A stretch of 64,000 bases of DNA from Silicimonas sp963779765. Lineage in GTDB: Bacteria > Pseudomonadota > Alphaproteobacteria > Rhodobacterales > Rhodobacteraceae. The DNA is taken from positions 744,001 to 808,000 of the forward strand of contig CAVZZP010000002.1 in assembly GCA_963779765.1 (NCBI GenBank). The letters run 5' to 3'. A program made the position numbers and the translations under genes. The notes beneath the pieces were generated by a model that was not told the origin of the DNA, ran no database searches, and saw only the letters and a program-made list of their open reading frames with translations. Below are positions 27,726-37,536 of this stretch, piece after piece; positions within the stretch are counted from its first letter, which is position 1, and the number at the start of each line of letters is the position of its first letter.

Positions 27726-28427
27726 TCAGAGGCGGCGGAAGGTCAGGTAGTGCGGCGCCCGACCCTCGCGCAGAGCCTTCTGCTCATAGCGGGTCGAAAT
27801 CCAGTCGTCCCAGGGCGTGCTGTCATCGCTGTCGCCCACCCTCTCGAACCCGGCCTTCGGCACCTCCTTCAGCGCCTGTTTGACGTAGCCTGGAATGTCG
27901 GTCGCGATACGGAACTCGGCTCCCGGTTTCAGCGTGCGATGTAGTGGCTCCAGATACTCGGGCGTTACGAAGCGACGCCGGTGATGTCTCTGCTTGGGCC
28001 AGGGGTCGGGATACAGAAGGAACGCCTTCGACACGGACGCCTTGGGCAGCACGTCCATCAGGTCGCGCGCATCTCCCGGATGAACGCGGACGTTGTCCGT
28101 GCCCAGCTTGCGGATCTTGCCGAGCAGCATGGCGACGCCGTTGATGTAAGGCTCCGCCCCGATAATCCCGACCTCCGGATGCAGTTCAGCCTGGTGAACC
28201 AGGTGCTCTCCCCCGCCGAAGCCGATCTCAATCCAGACCGGCCGTCTTCCGAACAGCGCATCGAGGTCCAGGGCAAGCCGTTCGGGGTTCACATCGCGGC
28301 CGACGGGGCCCGGCGACAGCGAGTCGAGGTCGGCAAGGTCACGCTTCTGCGAGTCTCTCAGGGTCTTGCCCTTGATGCGGCCGTAGAAGTTGCGCCGTTG
28401 CGCGCAGGGTTCTTGGGGATCGGTCAT
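27726..28427 (-). CDS. trmB: tRNA (guanine-N7-)-methyltransferase TrmB
   Basis: A 233-residue SAM-dependent enzyme that methylates G46 in the variable loop of tRNA. SAM motif is IEIGFGGGEHLVHQAE near residue 70, with GAEPYINGV, the HPGDARDLM segment, FLLYPDPWPKQRHHRRRFV at the tRNA-binding face, and FRIATDIPGYV. The length is normal for alphaproteobacteria. It is divergent from the phosphoesterase gene at 28502, with a gap of about 75 bases. Confidence 0.96.
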   Translation of the reverse strand: MTDPQEPCAQRRNFYGRIKGKTLRDSQKRDLADLDSLSPGPVGRDVNPERLALDLDALFGRRPVWIEIGFGGGEHLVHQAELHPEVGIIGAEPYINGVAMLLGKIRKLGTDNVRVHPGDARDLMDVLPKASVSKAFLLYPDPWPKQRHHRRRFVTPEYLEPLHRTLKPGAEFRIATDIPGYVKQALKEVPKAGFERVGDSDDSTPWDDWISTRYEQKALREGRAPHYLTFRRL

Positions 28428-28501
28428 GGCGCGCCACCTTGCAGTCGGGACGCTCAAGGTCAAGACTTGCGCGACGCGCGAAGCAGGCCTAGGAACGAAG
28501 C

Positions 28502-29161
28502 ATGAACTCGGTGACCTTCGCTTTCGTGGGACAGACCCTGACCGCACTTCCCTCGGGCGCGCTGTGGTGGCCGTCCGAAAGTCTGCTCGTGGTGTCCGAT
28601 CTCCATCTGGGCAAGTCCGAGCGCATCGCCCGGCGGGGTGGCACGCTATTGCCGCCCTATGACACGGTCGAAACGCTGACGCGGCTGGCCGCTGACCTGC
28701 AGGCCGTTTCCGCACGCACGGTGCTTTGCCTTGGCGACAGTTTCGACGACCTCATGGCGGGCGAAGCATTGGACGAGAACGCCCGCGATGCCCTGCGCGC
28801 CCTTCAGGCCGGACGGCGCTGGCTCTGGCTCGAGGGCAACCACGATCCCGGTCCCCTCGATTTCAAGGGCGAGCATCTCGCCGACGTCTCCATCGGCCCG
28901 ATCACCTTCCGACACATCGCGACGCCCGAGGCGGGAGCGGGTGAGGTTTCGGGCCACTATCACCCCAAAGCGAAGCTGCAGGGCGGATCGCGCCCCTGCT
29001 TCATGGCTGACGAGGGCCGGCTGATCCTGCCTGCCTACGGCTGCTATACCGGAGGCCTCGACTGGACCGCGCCTGTCCTCAGGACGCTCTTCGCCGACCG
29101 CGCGCTGGCCTACCTGACGGGCCGTCGCGTGCTGACGGTCCCCGTGCCGAGGGCGGCATGA
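28502..29161 (+). CDS. pdeM: PdeM-like metallophosphoesterase (ligase-associated type)
   Basis: A 219-residue calcineurin-like phosphoesterase resembling PdeM, named for the ligase-associated DNA-damage-response endonuclease group. Metal ligands are visible in VVSDLHLGKSER, LGDSFDD, EGNHDPG and GHYHPKAKL, ending with LPAYGCYTGGLD and near-constant YxTGxR. Relatives are often beside a Lhr helicase and ATP-dependent ligase; those are not here, where the neighbour is a thioesterase overlapping by ATGA. So the partner genes may be elsewhere, or this one may have another role. Confidence 0.82.
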   Translation: MNSVTFAFVGQTLTALPSGALWWPSESLLVVSDLHLGKSERIARRGGTLLPPYDTVETLTRLAADLQAVSARTVLCLGDSFDDLMAGEALDENARDALRALQAGRRWLWLEGNHDPGPLDFKGEHLADVSIGPITFRHIATPEAGAGEVSGHYHPKAKLQGGSRPCFMADEGRLILPAYGCYTGGLDWTAPVLRTLFADRALAYLTGRRVLTVPVPRAA

Positions 29162-29595
29162 GCCTTTCGCCCGAGATCGAAGAAAAGATCCGCGCGTCAT
29201 TCGCGCGACAAACAATGATGCAGACGCTAGGCGCGGAGCTTCTGGAGCTTGGCGAGGGAACGGCGTTCATTTCCGCACCGATCCTGCCCGGCAGCCTTCA
29301 GCAGCAGGGCGCGGCGCATGCGGCACTTACCTTCGCCATTGGTGACAGTGCGGCAGGCTATGCGGCCCTGACGCTTTTCGATCCCGAGGATGAGATCGTG
29401 ACCGTGGAGATGAAGATCAATCTCCTCCGCCCTGCTCTCGGTGATCGGCTATTTGCCGAAGGCCGGGTCGTACGGGCTGGACGACGGCTCACCGTCGTCC
29501 AGGCCGAGGTCTTTGCGGAGGTCGATGGAGGACGGAAACCCGTCGCCCTACTTCAGGGGACCATGATCCCCGTCGGTGGTACGGATGCCCTTTGA
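29158..29595 (+). CDS. PaaI-family thioesterase
   Basis: A 145-residue single hotdog-fold thioesterase. The catalytic-loop stretch GSLQQQGAAHAALTFAIGDSAAGYA shows the usual Gly-Ala-rich alpha helix and Asp, and VTVEMKINLLRPALGDRLFAEGRVVRAGRR is the strand block of the family. Such enzymes hydrolyse acyl-CoA thioesters, for example blocked intermediates of aromatic degradation. The ATG overlaps the PdeM stop by four bases (ATGA), showing translation coupling with an otherwise unrelated gene. Confidence 0.87.
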   Translation: MSLSPEIEEKIRASFARQTMMQTLGAELLELGEGTAFISAPILPGSLQQQGAAHAALTFAIGDSAAGYAALTLFDPEDEIVTVEMKINLLRPALGDRLFAEGRVVRAGRRLTVVQAEVFAEVDGGRKPVALLQGTMIPVGGTDAL

Positions 29596-29597
29596 CC

Positions 29598-29672
29598 TCA
29601 GGTGAGGCCAAGCAGGCTGAGAATGATGATAACGACGACGACGAGACCGACGAGATAGATGATGCGGTTCAT
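29598..29672 (-). CDS. 24-residue membrane peptide
   Basis: An unannotated-size frame encoding MNRIIYLVGLVVVVIII followed by LSLLGLT: a charged N-terminus and one long hydrophobic stretch, the shape of a single-pass small membrane protein. An AGAGGGGC sequence lies about 9 bases before ATG. It sits in the gap between the thioesterase (converging, 2 bases away) and folD. I recall similar very short MNxIIYxVGL-type proteins in Rhodobacteraceae, but no function. It is too short for codon analysis. Confidence 0.6.
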   Translation of the reverse strand: MNRIIYLVGLVVVVIIILSLLGLT

Positions 29673-29737
29673 GGGTGCCCCTCTGGAGTTTGTCGTGGGC
29701 TAACCGTCCTCACGCAAAATTGTTCCACGACATTCTA

Positions 29738-30631
29738 TCAGGCCGTCAGCCCCTCTGGTTCGGCCAGGCCGTGCGCCCGGCAACAGGCCGTCACCGTATT
29801 GGCCAGAAGACAGGCGATGGTCATCGGCCCGACGCCCCCTGGAACCGGAGTGATGGCGCCCGCCACTTTCTCGCAGGAACCATAATCGCAATCGCCTACC
29901 AGCCGCGTCTTGCCGTTCTCGCCCTCGACGCGGTTGATGCCCACGTCGATGACCGTCGCCCCCGGCCTGATCCAGTCGCCCGGCACCATCTCGGGGCGGC
30001 CGACGGCCGCCACGACGATGTCGGCACCACGCACGACGCCAGGAAGATCCTTCGTCCGGCTATGCGCGATCGTGACCGTGCAACTGTCTCCCAGGAGAAG
30101 CTGCGCCATGGGCTTGCCCACGATGTTCGAGCGCCCGATGACCACCGCGTTCAGGCCCGAGAGCGATCCGTGATGCTCTCTCAGCATCATCAGGCAGCCA
30201 AGCGGTGTGCAGGGCACCATGCTCTTCTGCCCGGTCCCGAGAAGACCCACGTTCGAGATATGAAAGCCATCGACGTCCTTCGCGGGGTCGATGGCGTTTA
30301 TGACGAGGTCCTCGTCCAGGTGCTTGGGAAGCGGAAGCTGCACGAGGATCCCGTGGATCGTCTCATCGGCGTTCAGGTCGCGGATCAAAGCCAGCAGGTC
30401 AGCCTCGGACGTCGATGGGTCGAGCCGATGCTCGACCGACTTCATTCCCGCCTCGGTCGTGGCCTTGCCCTTCGAGCGGACATAGACCTGGCTTGCCGCA
30501 TCCTCTCCGACCAGGACGACCGCGAGACCCGGTGTGATGCCATGCTCGTCCACAAGCCGCGCGACGTGGGTTGCCACCTTCTCGCGCACCTTTGCCGCAA
30601 AAGCCTTGCCGTCGATGATCGTCGCGCCCAT
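29738..30631 (-). CDS. folD: bifunctional methylenetetrahydrofolate dehydrogenase/cyclohydrolase FolD
   Basis: A 297-residue folate enzyme that interconverts 5,10-methylene- and 10-formyl-tetrahydrofolate in one-carbon metabolism. Catalytic residues appear in YVRSKGKATTEAG (YxxxK) near residue 50, LPLPKHLDED, PAKDVDGFH and the NADP-binding GRSNIVGKPMAQLL near residue 165; the C-terminal GAITPVPGGVGPMT is conserved. GGAGGAGG precedes the ATG. Tandem on the same strand with the MOSC gene upstream, 76 bases apart. Confidence 0.97.
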   Translation of the reverse strand: MGATIIDGKAFAAKVREKVATHVARLVDEHGITPGLAVVLVGEDAASQVYVRSKGKATTEAGMKSVEHRLDPSTSEADLLALIRDLNADETIHGILVQLPLPKHLDEDLVINAIDPAKDVDGFHISNVGLLGTGQKSMVPCTPLGCLMMLREHHGSLSGLNAVVIGRSNIVGKPMAQLLLGDSCTVTIAHSRTKDLPGVVRGADIVVAAVGRPEMVPGDWIRPGATVIDVGINRVEGENGKTRLVGDCDYGSCEKVAGAITPVPGGVGPMTIACLLANTVTACCRAHGLAEPEGLTA

Positions 30632-30707
30632 GGGTCCTCCTCCGTCCGGTCGGACCTTTTGGCCACAAGGCGGCGGGGGTGTCCAGTGACCGAAGCGCGC
30701 AGGGGGC

Positions 30708-31292
30708 CTAGGGCTTCCAGGCGCGCTGGTCCGGAATGTGCAGGCGCAGCGTCTCGCCGACCGTCACCCGCCCTTCACGCTCGACCCATGTGGTGATCCC
30801 GCGCAGCCCGCGCGCGACGGCGTTGAAGTTCTTCCCGTGTCCAGGGCGCGCCAACTCGATCCCCTTTCCAGCGAGGCCACAAGGCCGGTTCTGCATGTCT
30901 ACCGTCATGGTGGCGCCCCCGCTCTCGCCCTGAAGACGCGCCGAGGGCGGGATATGGCTGAAGTCGGGCAAGCCACGCACAGACATCGTCGCCCCGATCC
31001 AGCCCGGGTCGAGGACGTCGATGCCGATCCGCTCGGCGATGATGGCGAGTTCCTCCTCGGACACGATCGAAATCTGCCGCGTGTTCCGGATCAGGGTGCC
31101 CTTCGCATACTGCCGCGTGACGCGCGAGCAGGACGGCCTCAGTTCACCTGTGTGACGGTCGCCGACAGCTCCCGCGAAGGTCAGGTCCAGCGCCTCGACA
31201 CGGTGCGCCTCGATGTCGCGCGGCGGTCCCGGCGGGACGAGGCCAAGCCAGACGATCTCGCAGGTGTGGTCCGTCGGGATAAGGGCAGGCAT
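30708..31292 (-). CDS. MOSC domain-containing protein
   Basis: A 194-residue protein of the MOSC (molybdenum cofactor sulfurase C-terminal) superfamily. Core segments: DLTFAGAVGDRHTGELR at the first strand block, YAKGTLIRNTRQISIVSEEEL, MTVDMQNRPCGLAGKGIELARPG with the conserved Cys, and GLRGITTWVEREGRV. MOSC proteins handle sulfur carriage and metal-sulfur clusters or oxime reduction; no further role can be read from the sequence. There is no N-terminal beta-barrel, so it is a stand-alone type. Confidence 0.85.
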   Translation of the reverse strand: MPALIPTDHTCEIVWLGLVPPGPPRDIEAHRVEALDLTFAGAVGDRHTGELRPSCSRVTRQYAKGTLIRNTRQISIVSEEELAIIAERIGIDVLDPGWIGATMSVRGLPDFSHIPPSARLQGESGGATMTVDMQNRPCGLAGKGIELARPGHGKNFNAVARGLRGITTWVEREGRVTVGETLRLHIPDQRAWKP

Positions 31293-31369
31293 ATCGGTCT
31301 CTCGGTCGGTCTTGCTCGCGCCACACACTAGACTGCCGATCGAAAGACGACACCCCTTCCCCAAACGAA

Positions 31370-31394
31370 GAAGCCCCGCGGTCGGCGGGGCTTC
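31370..31394 (-). terminator. rho-independent terminator downstream of ftsH
   Basis: GAAGCCCCGC (31370-31379) pairs perfectly with GCGGGGCTTC (31385-31394) around a 5-base loop. Read on the minus strand the stem is followed by TTCGTTTGG. It lies 22 bases beyond the ftsH stop, so it should end that transcript. Confidence 0.75.
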
Positions 31395-31415
31395 GAAGAA
31401 TATGCGGTCTTCGCG

Positions 31416-33342
<1,927 letters not shown>

Positions 33343-33423
33343 AGGGGTCTCCCTTGGAAAACTCGAGGGGCCGGCAACCTGCCCGCCCGGATGGGGCATT
33401 ACATAGCCATCGGGCCGGATTCT

Positions 33424-34692
33424 TCAACGGGATAGGAGGAAGTCCGCGAAATTGCCGCGCCCTGTGGCCCGCGCGGTCCAGCCGTTCGACAATCCTGCCA
33501 GTGGAGCAGCGATCAGGGTATCGCCCCGCCAGACCGCGGGAGAGGCGAGAAGCGTCGTGCGCGGCAGTCCCGTGTCGCGCCACTCCGGACAGTTTGAAAG
33601 CCCTTCGCCAAGCGCTCGGATCTCGAGACCGGCGGAATGCGGCCCGTCCAACCGCCATCGTCCGTCCCAGAGGCTTTCAGTCGGGCCGCGCGATGTCTCG
33701 ACCGCGCGAAATTCCCGAGTGATACGAAGTCGGCTACCCAACCCTTGCGGGCAATTTTCCCGACTCACGAGACAACCGTGCAACGTGTGACGTTCGGCTT
33801 TCGCCATGGCACTGCGCAGTTCCACCAGTGATGCGCTGCGGGGTGGATAAACCTCGCCCGAGACCCAGCGCAGCGCCCCGATCAGGATGCGGCGGCCGAT
33901 TTCCTCGGCTTGAGGACCCTCGGACAGGACAATATCGCCCCGGTCCTCCACGCTCGGGTTTTCGATCACTTCACGCCAGGCACAATGATCGAGAGCCACT
34001 TTCGCCGAACGTGCGTTGGCAGCGACATCGCCAAGCGCATGCGTGTCGATGCCGAGGTCCGACAGGATCGACAATGCACGCCTTGCGCGCACCCGCTCGA
34101 AACTTTCGTCGTCATTCGACGGGTCGTCGCACCACCTGATGCCGTGATCGTCCAGATAGGCGCGCAGGTCGTGTCGGAGCTGCCCGATCAGCGGGCGCAC
34201 GTAGCTCAGACCTTCCCGCTCGAACCGCTCGGCCATCCCGGCCAGACCGTCCACTCCCGACCGCCGCGCGAGGTGCATCAGAACGGTTTCGGCCTGGTCG
34301 TCGAGTGTGTGGCCGAGTGCCACCATGTCGACTGCCGCCGCCGCCGCCCATTCGCGGATCAATCCATACCGTGCCTGCCGCGCCATCGCCTGAAGGTTGC
34401 CCCTGCCGTCCCAGCCGGACCAGAGAAGCGTGTCGTGCGGAATGCCGAGCGACGCACAGAACGCCGCCACCATCGCGGCCTCGTCTTTCGCCTCGGGGCG
34501 AAGGCCGTGGTCCACGGTGACGGCCCGGACCTCCACGCCCCGCGTTGCCGCCTCCGTGGCAAGCAGACTTAGAAGCGCCATGGAATCACTGCCGCCGGAA
34601 ACGGCGACGCCCAGCCGGCGGGGCTGGGCGTCGGTGAAGAACTTGCCGATGACGAGTCGCAGCCTGTCGGCCCGCGACGTCGGTGCGATCAT
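33424..34692 (-). CDS. tilS: tRNA(Ile)-lysidine synthetase TilS
   Basis: A 422-residue ATP-dependent enzyme that converts C34 of the AUA-reading tRNA-Ile to lysidine, essential for AUA decoding. The PP-loop is VAVSGGSDSMALLSLL near residue 30, followed by TVDHGLRPEAKDEA, ARYGLIREWA and LGHTLDDQAETVLMHLARRSG. The C-terminal half is variable and tRNA-binding. It overlaps cpoB by ATGA and precedes ftsH, the classic tol-pal-tilS-ftsH order. Confidence 0.95.
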   Translation of the reverse strand: MIAPTSRADRLRLVIGKFFTDAQPRRLGVAVSGGSDSMALLSLLATEAATRGVEVRAVTVDHGLRPEAKDEAAMVAAFCASLGIPHDTLLWSGWDGRGNLQAMARQARYGLIREWAAAAAVDMVALGHTLDDQAETVLMHLARRSGVDGLAGMAERFEREGLSYVRPLIGQLRHDLRAYLDDHGIRWCDDPSNDDESFERVRARRALSILSDLGIDTHALGDVAANARSAKVALDHCAWREVIENPSVEDRGDIVLSEGPQAEEIGRRILIGALRWVSGEVYPPRSASLVELRSAMAKAERHTLHGCLVSRENCPQGLGSRLRITREFRAVETSRGPTESLWDGRWRLDGPHSAGLEIRALGEGLSNCPEWRDTGLPRTTLLASPAVWRGDTLIAAPLAGLSNGWTARATGRGNFADFLLSR

Positions 34693-35582
34693 GAGCAGCC
34701 CATGTTGGCCCGCGCCGTCTGCGCCTCGATGGACGCCTCGGACGACGGGAAGCGGGTCGTGACCTCGGCCAGCGTGATGCAGGCCTCCTGCGACTGTCCG
34801 AGGCCGCCAAGAGACACCCCAAGCTTCAGCAGCGCCGTCGGGGCGGTCGGACCGTCGGGCGTGCCCGAATAGCTTTCGAGGTAAGCGCGCGCCGCCGACG
34901 ACGTCATGCCGAGGTTGGTCAGGCTCTCTCCCCGCATCAGGTGCGCAAGGCCCGTCAAAGGCCCGCCCTGGTAGGTGTCGGTGAAGGCCTGCAACCTGTC
35001 GGCCGCCGCCTGCCAGTCGCCCTGGTCGTAGGCCGTCTTCGCGCGCTCGAAATCCTCACGCTCGGTCACAGCCAGTTCCATGCCGCCGGTGTCGACGATG
35101 CCGGTAGCGATCCCGCTCGAGTCGATGCCACCGCCCTCAATTGCCGCGGACTGTCCGCCGGCAGGTGGCGCTGTCGGCGCCGAGACGGTCGGCATGGCTC
35201 CGCCGCCCAGGGTCGAGGTCTCGCCCAGACTGCCGATGTCGCAATTCGCCTCAAGCTCGCAGAGCCGGAATTCGAGGTCGCCGATGCGGTTCGTCCCGTC
35301 AGACACGACGGAGTTGACCCGGTTCGTCAACTCTTCCGTCTGCGATGTCACCCGCTGAAGCTCGGCTTCCATCGAGTTGAGCCGGTCGAGAGCGTTCGTC
35401 CCCGACAGATTCGGGTTCGCCCCGCCCGTCGTGGACAGCTCGCGCTTCAGCTTCTGCATCTCGACATAAAGCACCGACAGCTCCTGCCGGATATCGGCAA
35501 GGGTCTGCGTCCGGTCCTGCGCAAAGACAGGACCGGAAATCGACGATACGAAAAGGAAGGCTGCGGTCAGCAGGAAGCGCAT
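34689..35582 (-). CDS. cpoB: Tol-Pal associated cell division coordinator CpoB (YbgF)
   Basis: A 297-residue periplasmic protein linking Tol-Pal constriction with peptidoglycan synthesis. A signal peptide (MRFLLTAAFLFVSSISGPVFA) is followed by a coiled-coil trimerisation segment (about 25-110, ELSVLYVEMQKLKRELS...) and three C-terminal TPR repeats (YDQGDWQAAADRLQAF, PLTGLAHLMRGESLTNLGM, TALLKLGVSLGGLGQ). A CELEANCD cysteine pair lies between them. It follows pal by 13 bases and overlaps tilS. Confidence 0.93.
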   Translation of the reverse strand: MRFLLTAAFLFVSSISGPVFAQDRTQTLADIRQELSVLYVEMQKLKRELSTTGGANPNLSGTNALDRLNSMEAELQRVTSQTEELTNRVNSVVSDGTNRIGDLEFRLCELEANCDIGSLGETSTLGGGAMPTVSAPTAPPAGGQSAAIEGGGIDSSGIATGIVDTGGMELAVTEREDFERAKTAYDQGDWQAAADRLQAFTDTYQGGPLTGLAHLMRGESLTNLGMTSSAARAYLESYSGTPDGPTAPTALLKLGVSLGGLGQSQEACITLAEVTTRFPSSEASIEAQTARANMGCS

Positions 35583-35595
35583 CGGCTTATCCTCG

Positions 35596-36102
35596 TCAGA
35601 CGCCCGCACCGGCGGTGATGACGGTCACGGAACGGCGGTTCTGGCTGTAGCACGCCTCGGTCGAGCAGATCTCGATAGGACGTTCCTTGCCGTAGCTGAT
35701 CGTCCGCAGACGGCTGGGCGAGACGCCCTGCGCGATGAGGAAGTTCTGCACGGCGCTCGCGCGGCGGGCGCCGAGGGCAAGGTTGTAGGCCTGGGTGCCC
35801 TGCTCGTCGGCGTGGCCTTCGATTAGGGCGGAGTAATCGACGTTGGTCATCAGCCACTGCGCCTGTCCGGTCAGGGTCGACTGCGCCTCGGGCGACAGCG
35901 TGGACTGATCGACGGCGAAGAGGACCCTGTCACCGACCGCGGCGTTGAAATAGGCCGGCGAGGTCGGATCGTCGATCGAGCCGGCCATTCCGCCCGCTCC
36001 CATGCCTCCGTTCGCGCCACCTTCGCCGAAGCGGTCGGCGTTGGTGCAGGCGCCGAGCGTGATTGCGACGGCCATGATCGAGGCAAGTCTGAGAAAGGTC
36101 AT
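35596..36102 (-). CDS. pal: peptidoglycan-associated lipoprotein Pal
   Basis: A 168-residue outer-membrane lipoprotein that binds peptidoglycan through its OmpA-like domain and TolB through its surface. The lipobox is ITLGAC with Cys at residue 19, then a Gly/Met-rich flexible linker (GGANGGMGAGGMAG), and the OmpA domain with IEGHADEQGTQAYN and GARRASAVQNFL; CSTEACYSQNRR near the end has a likely disulfide. ATG 36102 has GGTGGAAG close by; an in-frame GTG at 36111 is less likely. A promoter seems to lie in the gap after tolB. Confidence 0.95.
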   Translation of the reverse strand: MTFLRLASIMAVAITLGACTNADRFGEGGANGGMGAGGMAGSIDDPTSPAYFNAAVGDRVLFAVDQSTLSPEAQSTLTGQAQWLMTNVDYSALIEGHADEQGTQAYNLALGARRASAVQNFLIAQGVSPSRLRTISYGKERPIEICSTEACYSQNRRSVTVITAGAGV

Positions 36103-36153
36103 GTCTTCCACCTGTGTGTGTGCCGACGCTGTGTCGGTCTGCTCTTTGAGGCG

Positions 36154-36182
36154 AGGATAGCATTCCTCGCAGACGATGAAAA
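36154..36182 (-). promoter_or_regulatory. possible pal-cpoB promoter in the tolB-pal gap
   Basis: On the minus strand TTTTCA (36177-36182), 17 bases, then TATCCT (36154-36159) resemble a housekeeping promoter. The -10 lies inside the inverted repeat GCGAGGA-N6-TCCTCGC (36151-36170), which could also form a hairpin. The 111-base gap is the only sizeable one between the tol genes, so a second start of transcription here is plausible. Confidence 0.35.
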
Positions 36183-36213
36183 CGGGGCCGTCACGCTAAC
36201 ATACAGCCTATTT

Positions 36214-37536
36214 TCATGGTAGCAGAGGCGACCATGCCGGGTCCGAAGCCGCCGTCGAGGTCTGGACGCGCTTGAGGTTCCGCCCCGACAGATCGACGGA
36301 AAACAGCGCCTGCGCCCCCTGCTCGCCCGCCGTCTCGCGGGTGAACATCAATACGCGCCCGTTCGGAGCCCAGGTCGGACCCTCGTCGAGGAAGCTGGCC
36401 GTGAGCAGACGCTCGGCCGAGCCGTCGGTGCGCATCACGCCGATATGGAAGCGGCCCGCGTTCTGCTTGGTGAAAGCGATGTAGTCGCCGCGCGGCGACC
36501 ACACCGGCGTGCTATAACGACCCTGCCCGAAGCTGATGCGCGTCGGCTCGCCGCCGCCCGCGGGCATGATGTAAAGCTGCTGGGTGCCCGAGCGATCGCT
36601 TTCAAAGACGATCTGGCTTCCGTCCGGTGAGAAATCCGGCGCGGTCTCGATCGAAGGCGCCGAGGTCAGGCGCTGACGCTGACCGCTGGCGAGATCCAGA
36701 AGATAGATGTCGGTGTTGCCGTCTCGCGCCTCGGAATAGACCACGCGTCGACCGTCAGGCGCGTAGCGCGGCGCGAAGGTCATCGCAGCGGCGTCGAGGC
36801 CAAGCGACCGCTTCTGCACCGCCCCGACCGCCAGTTCATAGATCTGCGGAAAGCCACTTTCGTAGCTTGTGTAAAGCACGCGGTCGCCCGTGGGCGAGAA
36901 GCGCGGTGCAAGGACGATGGACGAAGCGTCCGTGAGGTACTGCACGTTCGCGCCGTCATAATCCATTATCGCCAGTCGCTTCTGGCGCGCGTTCTTCGGG
37001 CCGGTCTGCTCGACGAACACCACGCGGCTGTCGAAGTAGCCACCTTCACCCGTGATCCGCGCGTAGACCTGATCGGCGACCTTATGTGCGACCCGCCGCC
37101 ACGAGTTGGTCGAACCGGCGAACTGAAGACCGTCACCCAGAGGAGCGCCGGTGAAGATGTCGTAGAGCCGGAACTTGACCAGAAGCTTGCCGTCGGACGA
37201 CAGCGTCACGGCACCCGTCACCAAGGCCTCGACGTTGATCGCCTTCCAGTCGGCATAACTGATCTCGCCGTCGAAGGTGCTGACCCGGCTGATGTAGGCC
37301 GACTGCGGCACGTCGCGGAACAAACCGGTGCCCACCAGATCGGCCGCGACCACGGCGGTGATCTGCGCGGCATAGTCAGACGCGGCTGCGTTCTCGGCAA
37401 GGAATGGCGCCACCGCAATCGGCACCGGCTCGATCACCCCTTCGGTGATTTCGATGCGAAGGGGGCCGGACCTCTCCTGCGCCACTGCGGGCAGGGCCAG
37501 CATCAGGGCGAGGGCGAGCGAGACCAGGAGTTTCAT
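36214..37536 (-). CDS. tolB: Tol-Pal system beta-propeller protein TolB
   Basis: A 440-residue periplasmic protein with signal peptide MKLLVSLALALMLALPAVA, an N-terminal domain (to about residue 160), and a C-terminal six-bladed propeller made of WD40-like/PD40 repeats such as MDYDGANVQYLTD, RYAPDGRRVVYSEAR and FSPDGSQIVFESDRSG. It contacts Pal and TolA and is a docking site for many phage and bacteriocins in other species. Overlaps tolA by four bases (ATGA). Confidence 0.96.
   Translation of the reverse strand: MKLLVSLALALMLALPAVAQERSGPLRIEITEGVIEPVPIAVAPFLAENAAASDYAAQITAVVAADLVGTGLFRDVPQSAYISRVSTFDGEISYADWKAINVEALVTGAVTLSSDGKLLVKFRLYDIFTGAPLGDGLQFAGSTNSWRRVAHKVADQVYARITGEGGYFDSRVVFVEQTGPKNARQKRLAIMDYDGANVQYLTDASSIVLAPRFSPTGDRVLYTSYESGFPQIYELAVGAVQKRSLGLDAAAMTFAPRYAPDGRRVVYSEARDGNTDIYLLDLASGQRQRLTSAPSIETAPDFSPDGSQIVFESDRSGTQQLYIMPAGGGEPTRISFGQGRYSTPVWSPRGDYIAFTKQNAGRFHIGVMRTDGSAERLLTASFLDEGPTWAPNGRVLMFTRETAGEQGAQALFSVDLSGRNLKRVQTSTAASDPAWSPLLP

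Noticed and set aside
24358..27750. A plus-strand 1130-residue frame beginning as an acyl-CoA ligase
   Set aside because: The part after 25430 is read-through caused by one extra A and runs antisense to the GFA gene and aroA.
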